Source of the DNA: Granulosicoccus sp964437945
Lineage (GTDB): Bacteria; Pseudomonadota; Gammaproteobacteria; Granulosicoccales; Granulosicoccaceae
Assembly (NCBI GenBank): GCA_964437945.1
Contig: CAYTJF010000191.1
Coordinates: forward strand, 1-11,701
Reading direction: 5' to 3'
Length of the DNA stretch: 11,701 bases
The position numbers were made by a program, and so were the translations under genes. Of this stretch, positions 5,610 through 11,701 are shown one piece after another. How positions within the stretch are numbered: position 1 is the stretch's first letter; each line of letters begins with the position of its first letter. The notes under the pieces were generated by a model, which saw only the letters and a list, made by a program, of their open reading frames with translations, did no database searches and was not told the origin of the DNA.

Positions 5610-8283
5610 AAACAGTTGTTGGGTCTGGCTTGTCCGGATCGATCGCGTATTGCTGGATAGCATTCGCTACCACGGAGCGTTCGATTTTCCCGTCCAGGGC
5701 CAGTGCATGAAGCGCAGCTACTGTAACGTAGCGCCTGTCAACTTCAAAAAATTCTCGTAGCTTGTCGCGTGTGTCCGATCGCCCAAAACCGTCAGTGCCC
5801 AGTGCTACGAACGTTGCAGGAACGTATTCGCGTACCTGATCTGAATAGGATTTCATGTAGTCAGTGGCACTGATCACTGGCGCATCGTCTTCGCCGAGTA
5901 CATCGCTAATATAGGGTGTGCGCTCAGTTTCCTGGGGGTGCAACATATTCCATCGTTCGACGGCCAGCCCGTCGCGAGCCAACTCATTAAAACTGGTGAC
6001 GCTAAAAATGTCTGCGCTGATGTTCCAGTCGTTCGCTAACATGTCTGCGGCTGCAAGCACTTCGCGCAAAATAGTTCCACCACCGAGCAATCTTACTCGC
6101 AGTTTGCTATCGCCCGCATTTTTTGCTGTGCTCGAGCTGAACTTATATATCCCCTTAACAATGCCTTCTTCGGCACCTTCCGGCATAGCGGGGTGTTGAT
6201 AATTTTCGTTCATCGCCGTGATATAGAAATACACCGATTCTCGATTGGCCAGCATACGATGCATGCCATGATGAATGATGACAGCCATCTCATAGCTAAA
6301 ACACGGGTCATAGCTGATGCAATTGGGAATGGTATTGGATAGCACTAACGAATGACCGTCTTCGTGTTGTAAACCTTCGCCGTTAAGTGTGGTTCGGCCT
6401 GCTGTTCCACCGATCAGAAAACCACAAGCGCGCATATCACCGGCTAGCCAGGCTAAATCACCAATGCGCTGAAACCCGAACATGGAATAGTAAATATAAA
6501 ACGGCACCATATTCACGCCGTGAGTACTGTAGGCCGTGGCTGCTGCTAGCCAACTTGCCATTCCGCCAGCTTCTGTGATGCCTTCTTCAAGAATTTGTCC
6601 GGATTTATCTTCTTTGTAGTACATGATCTGGTCACGATCTTGTGGTTCATACAGCTGACCAACAGAGCTATAGATGCCAAGCTGTCGAAACATGCCTTCC
6701 ATGCCAAAGGTCCGCGCTTCATCGGGTACGATAGGTACAATGTTTTTACCGATTTTTTTATCGCGCGTTAGTAAAGTCAGTACACGCACAAAGGCCATGG
6801 TGGTCGACATTTCACGATCACCAGAACCTTCCAACACAGCGTTAAAAGCAGAAAGAGGAGGGACTTCCAGTGGTTCAGCGAACTTTTTTCGTTGCGGCAG
6901 GTATCCACCAAGGGCTTTTCTGCGTGCCTGTAAATATTGAATTTCCGGGCTATCCGGTTCAGGTTTAACGTATTCAAGATTCTCAACCTGCTCATCAGTT
7001 AATGGAATACCAAATCGTGTTCGCATTTTCTTGAGCGATTCAATATCCATGTCTTTTTGCTGGTGAGTGGCGTTGGTGCCTTCACCTGATTCGCCCATGC
7101 CGTAGCCTTTGACTGTCTTTGCCAATATGATGGTTGGCTGACCTTCGTGATGCATGGCCTGGTGATAGGCTGCGTATAGTTTGTGCGGGTCGTGACCGCC
7201 GCGATTCAATCGCCAGATGTCGGCGTCGGTCATGTTTGCTACGAGTTCTTTGGTCTCGGGGTACTTACCGAAGAAATGTTCGCGAGTATAAGCACCGGTT
7301 TTGGCTTTGAAGTTCTGATACTCACCATCAACCGTTTCCATCATTAACTGTTCGAGCTTTCCGGTTTTGTCTTTAGCCAGCAATGGGTCCCAGTAAGAAC
7401 CCCAGACTACCTTGATAACGTTCCAGCCGGCACCTCGAAACATGGCTTCAAGTTCCTGAATAATTTTGCTGTTACCTCGAACCGGACCATCGAGTCGTTG
7501 TAAATTGCAATTTACAACGAACACCAAATTGTCGAGTTTCTCCCGACCTGCCAGTGAAATAGCGCCCAGTGATTCAGGTTCATCCATTTCACCGTCGCCT
7601 AAAAATGCCCAGACTTTCCTGTTCTCGGTTTTTGCCAATCCTCGATCTTGCAAGTACTTCATAAACCGAGCTTGATAGATCGATGTAAGAGAACACCAAC
7701 CCATGGATACAGTCGGGAATTGCCAGTACTCCGGCATTAACCATGGGTGAGGGTAGGAAGACAATCCGTCGCCATCGACCTCACGGCGAAAATTGTCGAG
7801 ATCCTCTTCAGTCAGACGACCTTCGAGAAACGATCGTGCATAAACACCTGGAGCTGAATGTCCCTGAAACATAATGAGATCACCACCGTGTTCAGGCGTT
7901 GGTGCGTGAAAAAAGTGATTGAAACCAACGTCGTATAAAGTGGCCGCAGAGGCAAAACTGGCTATATGACCACCCAGACCCGATTTATCCCGGTTGGCAC
8001 GCAAAACCATGGCCGTGGCATTCCAGCGGATCATGGAGCGCAACTGATGCTCGATTTCATGATCACCCGGGTTGGGTTCTTCAAGATGCGGTGGAATGGT
8101 ATTGACGTAGGCTGTACCAGCTTTGTACGGTATATTCGCACCCGATCGTCGTGATTTATCGGCTAATCTTTCAATTAAAAAATGTGCTCTTTCGGGCCCT
8201 TCACGTTCAATGACAGCATCGAGCGCCTCAAGCCATTCTTGAGTTTCAAGCTCATCGGAGTCTTGGATTTGATCAGTCGCCAT
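5608..8283 (-). CDS. aceE: Pyruvate dehydrogenase E1 component, homodimeric type
   Basis: The thiamine diphosphate enzyme that decarboxylates pyruvate and reductively acetylates the E2 lipoyl group, as a cytoplasmic homodimer. It has 891 residues against 887 in E. coli. Recalled E. coli active-site positions fall at the same numbers: H106 (GLGGH), the TPP/Mg motif GDGE (229-232) with N258 and N260 (NCNLQR), K392 (VKGYG), H407, E522 (PDEARTFG) and H640 (LQHEDGHS). The E2-binding N-terminal segment (ETQEWLEALDAVIEREG) is present. One deviation: residues 196-198 are Trp-Cys-Ser, where the enzymes I recall have Leu-Gly-Pro. A perfect 26-bp palindrome covers the codons around N258-N260. It is the first gene of aceE-aceF-lpdA. 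The ATG at 8283 is preceded by TGGAACAGGA, which offers a modest Shine-Dalgarno sequence. Confidence 0.98.
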   Translation of the reverse strand: MATDQIQDSDELETQEWLEALDAVIEREGPERAHFLIERLADKSRRSGANIPYKAGTAYVNTIPPHLEEPNPGDHEIEHQLRSMIRWNATAMVLRANRDKSGLGGHIASFASAATLYDVGFNHFFHAPTPEHGGDLIMFQGHSAPGVYARSFLEGRLTEEDLDNFRREVDGDGLSSYPHPWLMPEYWQFPTVSMGWCSLTSIYQARFMKYLQDRGLAKTENRKVWAFLGDGEMDEPESLGAISLAGREKLDNLVFVVNCNLQRLDGPVRGNSKIIQELEAMFRGAGWNVIKVVWGSYWDPLLAKDKTGKLEQLMMETVDGEYQNFKAKTGAYTREHFFGKYPETKELVANMTDADIWRLNRGGHDPHKLYAAYHQAMHHEGQPTIILAKTVKGYGMGESGEGTNATHQQKDMDIESLKKMRTRFGIPLTDEQVENLEYVKPEPDSPEIQYLQARRKALGGYLPQRKKFAEPLEVPPLSAFNAVLEGSGDREMSTTMAFVRVLTLLTRDKKIGKNIVPIVPDEARTFGMEGMFRQLGIYSSVGQLYEPQDRDQIMYYKEDKSGQILEEGITEAGGMASWLAAATAYSTHGVNMVPFYIYYSMFGFQRIGDLAWLAGDMRACGFLIGGTAGRTTLNGEGLQHEDGHSLVLSNTIPNCISYDPCFSYEMAVIIHHGMHRMLANRESVYFYITAMNENYQHPAMPEGAEEGIVKGIYKFSSSTAKNAGDSKLRVRLLGGGTILREVLAAADMLANDWNISADIFSVTSFNELARDGLAVERWNMLHPQETERTPYISDVLGEDDAPVISATDYMKSYSDQVREYVPATFVALGTDGFGRSDTRDKLREFFEVDRRYVTVAALHALALDGKIERSVVANAIQQYAIDPDKPDPTTV
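7495..7520. repeat. Perfect 26-bp palindrome inside aceE
   Basis: The half-sites TCGTTGTAAATTG and CAATTTACAACGA are exact reverse complements with no spacer. The bases just outside (G at 7494, A at 7521) do not pair. In mRNA it would give an 11-bp AU-rich stem with a TGCA loop. It lies in the codons for F255-R263, including the thiamine diphosphate-binding N258 and N260. The repeat itself is certain; any role as a binding site, RNase site or transcription pause is unknown. Confidence 0.9.
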
Positions 8284-8433
8284 TCCTGTTCCAGATTTTG
8301 TTATCAGGCAATTTTACTACCTACGGGGGGTTATAAGTTGATTCGTGGGAAAAGTGCTTGTGCTGTGCAGCATTTTGCAGCCATCTGTCGATACGTTAAC
8401 TACAAGTAGACATATAAAATGCAAAAGAAGGTA
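8284..8433 (-). promoter_or_regulatory. Upstream region of the ace operon
   Basis: This 150-bp gap between the mtaB stop and the aceE start should hold the ace operon promoter, unless the operon is read from mtaB. The coding strand shows TTATAA (8336-8331) and TAAAAT further down as possible -10 boxes, but neither has a convincing -35 partner at 16-18 bp. No PdhR-like operator of the AATTGGT-NNN-ACCAATT form was seen. No strong intrinsic terminator for mtaB was found; the TGCTG/CAGCA pair near 8361-8372 is too small and lacks a T-run. Confidence 0.3.
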
Positions 8434-9738
8434 CTAGCGTCGGATTTCGGTGATAACTTCACCGTTAAACTGCCCGTGGTCAACGCTTAGCAGTTTTGTA
8501 GGCAAGACAAGATTGGTTAAATTCTGAGCGCTGATAGTGCACACTTTCAAATAGTTTGGTGTGTATCCCCAGTGTTTAAATTGACCATCTGGTTGAACTT
8601 CACCACGCTCCCACAGCACCAAAGGTGGCTTGGGTTTTGCTGTTTCCATCACAGTATTTAACACTCGCTGCTTTTGAGCTGCTGCAAGCTCGTGCAGTTC
8701 CTTACTGCGTTGTGCTCTGACGGTCTTGGGAACTGGATTGGGTAAGCTGGCCGCCTTGGTTCCCTCACGTTCGGAGTAGCTGAAGATATGAATGTGGCCA
8801 AAATCCATGCTATTGATGAAGTCGACAGAGTCCCGCCATTCCTGTTCGGTCTCTCCGGGAAAGCCGACAATAATATCGGTGGTGATATTAAAATCCGGTA
8901 CTTGTTCTCTCAAGCTATTGGCAAGTTGGCGAAAGTCTTCGGTTTTACAGCGCCTTGCCATCCGTCGAAGAACAGTATCGCTGCCGCTTTGCAAGGGGAG
9001 GTGCATGTGGGGTTGCACCCTGGCGTTATTAAACAGGGTAAAAAATTCAGCTGACAAATCCCACGGTTCTACAGAGGCAAATCGGATTCGCGCAATATCT
9101 GTTTCGTTAAGCAGGGTAGTAATCAATTTGAACAGGTTTGTGTCCAGATCGCTGCCATACCCTCCAACATGCACACCAGTTAATACTACTTCATGTATGC
9201 CGGATACTGCCAAGGCCTGGACCTCACTGACCAATGTGTCAATACTGCGACTGCGCTCTGCGCCTCTGGCTACAGTGACAATACAAAATGTACAACGGTA
9301 TCGACAACCGTCTTGAATTTTAATGAATGCGCGATGACGGTTGCGCTGAAACAGCGCCGACTGTGCAGGAACGGTAGCGCTCTGGGACATGACGGGTTGT
9401 TGAAATTCGGCTCGAGTCAGCTTGACCAACTTATCTTTGTCGGCGTTCGGTACAACCAGATCGATGCCCAGCTCAGCCAGTGCATCGGTAGATTCAAGGG
9501 TGCTGTAACAACCGGATACGACAAGTTTTGCCGAAGGATTGGCTCGATGCAATCGCTGTACCCGCTGTCGAGATTTGCGTACCGCCTCTTTGGTTACTGC
9601 ACATGTGTTCAAAACCAGAACATCGGCATCTTCGGCTGTGGAACAAATTTGATCACCTGCCGCACTGAATGCACCAGCCCACTGTTCCAGTTCAGCTTCG
9701 TTTAATCGACAGCCTAACGCACTAAGGTGAATCCGCAC
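8434..9738 (-). CDS. mtaB: tRNA t6A37 methylthiotransferase (MtaB-type radical SAM)
   Basis: A 434-residue member of the MiaB/RimO/MtaB family. These enzymes use two Fe-S clusters and S-adenosylmethionine to add a methylthio group; MtaB converts t6A37 to ms2t6A37 in ANN-decoding tRNAs. The N-terminal domain holds three cluster cysteines, C10 (LGCRLNEAE), C46 (NTCAVT) and C77 (SGCYS). The radical SAM triad is C145-xxx-C149-xx-C152 (DGCRYRCTFC), followed by RGAERSR. A TRAM RNA-binding domain covers about 365-432 (GYTPNYLKV). The LGCRLNEAE opening fits MtaB better than RimO (LGCPKN) or MiaB (YGCQMN), so the family is certain and the substrate likely. The start is GTG; an upstream ATG at 9754 is out of frame, and no Shine-Dalgarno sequence is visible. 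E. coli lacks MtaB. The gene is divergent from the coiled-coil gene and 150 bp upstream of aceE. Confidence 0.85.
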   Translation of the reverse strand: MRIHLSALGCRLNEAELEQWAGAFSAAGDQICSTAEDADVLVLNTCAVTKEAVRKSRQRVQRLHRANPSAKLVVSGCYSTLESTDALAELGIDLVVPNADKDKLVKLTRAEFQQPVMSQSATVPAQSALFQRNRHRAFIKIQDGCRYRCTFCIVTVARGAERSRSIDTLVSEVQALAVSGIHEVVLTGVHVGGYGSDLDTNLFKLITTLLNETDIARIRFASVEPWDLSAEFFTLFNNARVQPHMHLPLQSGSDTVLRRMARRCKTEDFRQLANSLREQVPDFNITTDIIVGFPGETEQEWRDSVDFINSMDFGHIHIFSYSEREGTKAASLPNPVPKTVRAQRSKELHELAAAQKQRVLNTVMETAKPKPPLVLWERGEVQPDGQFKHWGYTPNYLKVCTISAQNLTNLVLPTKLLSVDHGQFNGEVITEIRR

Positions 9739-9824
9739 TATGTTTATGCAACATTATTTGACACAATATAGTATACCTTATAGGACTAAATCTTGCGTTC
9801 ATCGTTGTGGCATTTATCGCTTTT

Positions 9825-9868
9825 CGCTAGGATGTCGGGACTAGCGCAAGCAATTGCGCACTCTTTTT
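9825..9868 (+). terminator. Terminator-like hairpin with overlapping alternative hairpin
   Basis: GCGCAA (9844-9849) and TTGCGC (9854-9859) form a perfect 6-bp stem closed by a GCAA tetraloop, followed after four bases by five T at 9864-9868. This resembles a small rho-independent terminator on the plus strand, yet no plus-strand gene lies upstream to end. CGCTAG (9825-9830) and CTAGCG (9841-9846) form a second perfect stem that shares bases 9844-9846 with the first, so the two hairpins exclude each other. The geometry is that of an attenuator, but both stems are short. Confidence 0.4.
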
Positions 9869-9872
9869 GTTT

Positions 9873-9898
9873 CAGGAATCATACTCAGGAATCGTATT
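9873..9898 (+). repeat. Tandem duplication of the ribosome binding site
   Basis: Two adjacent 13-base units, CAGGAATCATACT (9873-9885) and CAGGAATCGTATT (9886-9898), match at 11 of 13 positions. Each contains an AGGA. The second AGGA (9887-9890) is 9 nt from the ATG at 9900 and is the likely working ribosome binding site; the first is too far away to serve that start directly. Confidence 0.75.
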
Positions 9899-9899
9899 C

Positions 9900-11701
9900 A
9901 TGTTTAGAGACTTCGAGAAATCACCAAGTAAGTCTTCGTACCAATTGAAGTTCGTTCTCGCAGGGCTTGCTTTATTAGCCTTAATTGGCGTTTGGATGTT
10001 GCGCTCTGGCGACGGCGATGAAATTACCAAACTTAATGCCGCGGCTGCAACAAACGCGGAGAAACTAACTGCCTCTGTAGAAGAACTTGACACCACCAAA
10101 GCAGAGTTAGGAGACATTCGTGGCGAACTCGATGATGCAAATCTAAAACTCGAATCGGCTAATGCCGAACTGGCCAGCGCTCAAGCTGAATTGGAAACAG
10201 CGCAGGCATCCGCCAGTAGCAATGCAGACGCTGAAACGCAGATCGAGCAGCTCAAATCTAACTTTGCTGCGCTGGAAGAACAAAAAGCTTTTCAAGAATC
10301 TGAGTTCGCATCAGTAACCGACACTAATCTGGCTCTGGAAGCGCAGGTAGCTGATCTGCAAGCCAAGCTCGATAGTACAACCAGCGAGTTAGGTACATTT
10401 GCCAGCCAACGCGACGACACAGTAGCGACGCTTGAGCGTCAGATCACCGACCTAAGCGCAGAGCTTGAAACCCAACGAGCTGATATGGGTGCCCGCGAGC
10501 AAGACATGGAAGCCTTCTATGCAAAGACTCAAGAGGATATGCAGTCTCAGGTGCAGTCGTTGCTAAGTGCAGGCTCTTCACGTGAAGCTGAGATTACCAA
10601 TGCGCGAACCAGTTATGAATCACTTTTGAGTTTGTATGACAGCGATACTGCGTCGCTTAATGCTGAAATCGGTGAACTTGAAGCTCGTCGAGCGTTACTC
10701 GAAAGCTCCATTGGTACGCTTGAGAATCGAGTAGTGACCGCCGAAACGGAATTGGCTATCTCCAAAAAAGAGCTTGATGAAACCGAAGCTGTTCTGCAGG
10801 AAACCCAAACGGCGTTAACCGACACCGAAACACGTCTGGGCGAATCACAAGATAGTCTTGCTGAAAGTGAAGCAATGTTAGCCGATTCGGTTGGGTCGGC
10901 TGAAGAAGAGTTGGCAACAGCGAATCAAGCGGCTGCTGATTTACAGGCGCAGATTGAAGTGCAAAAGCTTGAGTTAGAGGCGGCCCAGGGTGAGCTTGCC
11001 GGAGTTCAGGAAGCGCTTACCAGTGCGCGGGGAGAGCTGGACGCTCGTGACGACAGTCTTGGTGCTGCCAATGCTGAACTTCAAAGCTTGATGGCTTCTG
11101 CCGGATCGAAAAACTCTGAACTGGAGCTTGCGCTGAATAGCACCAAAGAATTGCAGGCCCAATACGACACCGACATCACCAACCTGAGTGCCGAACTGGG
11201 CGAGTTGGAAGCGCAAAAGGCTCAGCTGGAAACCGATATCGCCGCCTTACAAACAGAGAATGAAACACTGGCTGGCGAAGCGACCGCCTTACAAGCAGAG
11301 AAAGAAACGCTAGCTGGAGAAGCGACCGCCTTACAAGCAGAGAAAGAAACGCTAGCTGGAGAAGCGAGCACCCTGAGCACGTCGATCGATGAATTGAATG
11401 CGAAATTGGCAGAAGCTGAAGCAGCGAAAGATCAACTATATGTGCTGGAAGGAGATAAGACCGGATTGGAAGCAGAGCTTGCTGGCTTGAGAGCCCAAAT
11501 GGAAGCACTCAAGGCTAGCGCAAGTGACAGCTCCGAAATCGACGCTGCCAATGCGGAAGCTGCCGCCGCTCAGGAACAACTGGTTCAACTGGAAGCAGCG
11601 AAGGCCGAGTTGGAAGCTCAGGTTGCTAATCTCGAATCGGCTGCAGGCGACACTGTTGAACTGGAATCAGCGAAGGCCGAGCTGGAAGCTCAGGTTGCCA
11701 C
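9900..11701 (+). CDS. Membrane-anchored long coiled-coil protein, C-terminus beyond window
   Basis: The frame stays open from the ATG at 9900 through 600 codons to the window end. I do not recognise the family. After a 17-residue N-terminal segment rich in Lys and Ser, residues 18-34 (FVLAGLALLALIGVWML) form one membrane span, then come an acidic turn (GDGDE) and a very long Glu/Ala/Leu/Gln/Ser-rich helix with heptad-like leucines. There is one proline (P9) and no cysteine in the visible part, as expected for an uninterrupted coiled coil; SAGSS near 223-227 may be a break. The basic residues before the span suggest the N-terminus is inside and the coiled coil periplasmic. Tandem repeats occur at 447-488 and from 564. 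It could be an envelope-spanning tether, possibly with a C-terminal peptidoglycan-binding domain, but that part is not visible. The start is supported by AGGA 9 nt upstream. Confidence 0.85.
   Translation, partial: MFRDFEKSPSKSSYQLKFVLAGLALLALIGVWMLRSGDGDEITKLNAAAATNAEKLTASVEELDTTKAELGDIRGELDDANLKLESANAELASAQAELETAQASASSNADAETQIEQLKSNFAALEEQKAFQESEFASVTDTNLALEAQVADLQAKLDSTTSELGTFASQRDDTVATLERQITDLSAELETQRADMGAREQDMEAFYAKTQEDMQSQVQSLLSAGSSREAEITNARTSYESLLSLYDSDTASLNAEIGELEARRALLESSIGTLENRVVTAETELAISKKELDETEAVLQETQTALTDTETRLGESQDSLAESEAMLADSVGSAEEELATANQAAADLQAQIEVQKLELEAAQGELAGVQEALTSARGELDARDDSLGAANAELQSLMASAGSKNSELELALNSTKELQAQYDTDITNLSAELGELEAQKAQLETDIAALQTENETLAGEATALQAEKETLAGEATALQAEKETLAGEASTLSTSIDELNAKLAEAEAAKDQLYVLEGDKTGLEAELAGLRAQMEALKASASDSSEIDAANAEAAAAQEQLVQLEAAKAELEAQVANLESAAGDTVELESAKAELEAQVA
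11238..11363 (+). repeat. Three tandem 42-bp units in the coiled-coil gene
   Basis: Units at 11238-11279, 11280-11321 and 11322-11363. The second and third are identical at all 42 bases and encode ATALQAEKETLAGE; the first differs at 9 bases and encodes IAALQTENETLAGE. The unit is 14 residues, exactly two heptads, so copies can be gained or lost without breaking the coiled-coil register or the reading frame. The identical pair points to a recent duplication. Confidence 0.93.
11589..11699 (+). repeat. 72-bp period repeat near the window end
   Basis: The 39 bases at 11589-11627 and 11661-11699 match at 36 positions and encode LEAAKAELEAQVA and LESAKAELEAQVA. The offset is 72 bases (24 residues), not a multiple of seven, so the register shifts between copies. 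The window ends just after the second copy, so more copies may follow. Confidence 0.8.

Larger units (their letters stand above)
9739..9899. promoter_or_regulatory. Divergent promoter region and leader between mtaB and the coiled-coil gene
   Basis: A 161-bp gap. On the plus strand TTGACA (9758-9763) is a perfect -35 box, with weak -10 partners TATAGG (9779-9784, 15 bp) or TAGGAC (9781-9786, 17 bp). A second candidate is TTGTGG (9805-9810) with TAGGAT (9828-9833), 17 bp apart. On the minus strand TATACT (9775-9770) is a good -10 for mtaB, but no clear -35 is in place. The leader then holds two small hairpins and a duplicated ribosome binding site, listed separately. The promoters are visual calls only. 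Confidence 0.35.

Noticed and set aside
5597..5611. TTG at 5611 as the aceF start, giving five extra residues (MRRRT)
   Set aside because: These codons are the GAGGAG ribosome binding site for the ATG at 5596, so translation is much more likely to begin at that ATG.
8361..8372. TGCTG-TG-CAGCA hairpin downstream of mtaB
   Set aside because: The loop is two bases and there is no following T-run, so it is not a credible terminator.
8788..9705. Long open frames on the plus strand opposite mtaB (for example 8792-9316 and 9193-9705)
   Set aside because: They are antisense to a well-conserved radical SAM gene with all its cysteine motifs, have no recognisable protein features, and look like shadows of its codon use.
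9872..11508. Minus-strand open frames opposite the coiled-coil gene (for example 11176-11508 with repeated SLLQLAFLSLLVRR-type segments)
   Set aside because: The apparent repeats are the reverse strand of the 42-bp units; the plus frame is open for 600 codons with a good start and a membrane anchor.

Overview
The window looks like a piece of a gammaproteobacterial chromosome. A homodimeric-type pyruvate dehydrogenase E1 is colinear with the E. coli AceE numbering through residue 640. A FimT/GspH-like pseudopilin N-terminus and an intermediate base composition fit the same reading. A dihydrolipoamide dehydrogenase carrying its own lipoyl domain, and an MtaB-type tRNA methylthiotransferase, argue against a close relative of E. 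coli. I do not claim a genus.

Layout. (1) Positions 1-145, minus strand: the N-terminal 48 codons of a type IV pilin-like prepilin, cut by the window edge. (2) 286-2280, plus strand: a stand-alone HyuA-like hydantoinase/oxoprolinase family protein, with no HyuB partner in view. (3) 8283-2286, minus strand: the pyruvate dehydrogenase operon aceE-aceF-lpd, convergent with hyuA and only 5 bp from its stop codon. (4) 9738-8434, minus strand: an mtaB-type radical SAM gene upstream of aceE on the same strand. (5) 9900-11701, plus strand, divergent from mtaB: the first 600 codons of a membrane-anchored coiled-coil protein of unknown function, whose stop lies beyond the window.

How the genes work together. 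AceE (E1), AceF (E2) and Lpd (E3) form the complex that turns pyruvate, CoA and NAD+ into acetyl-CoA, CO2 and NADH. E2 has one lipoyl domain, where E. coli has three, and E3 carries a second, closely similar one. aceF begins 11 bp after the aceE stop and its ribosome binding site overlaps that stop, which suggests coupled translation. The other genes have no evident functional link to the complex.

Most of the window is ordinary housekeeping DNA. The points worth a second look are: a perfect 26-bp palindrome over the TPP-binding codons of aceE; a local Trp-Cys-Ser for Leu-Gly-Pro change next to an E1 active-site segment; a leader before the coiled-coil gene with a terminator-like hairpin and an overlapping alternative hairpin; and tandem two-heptad repeats in the coiled-coil gene. 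No CRISPR array, mobile element, rRNA or tRNA gene was seen.
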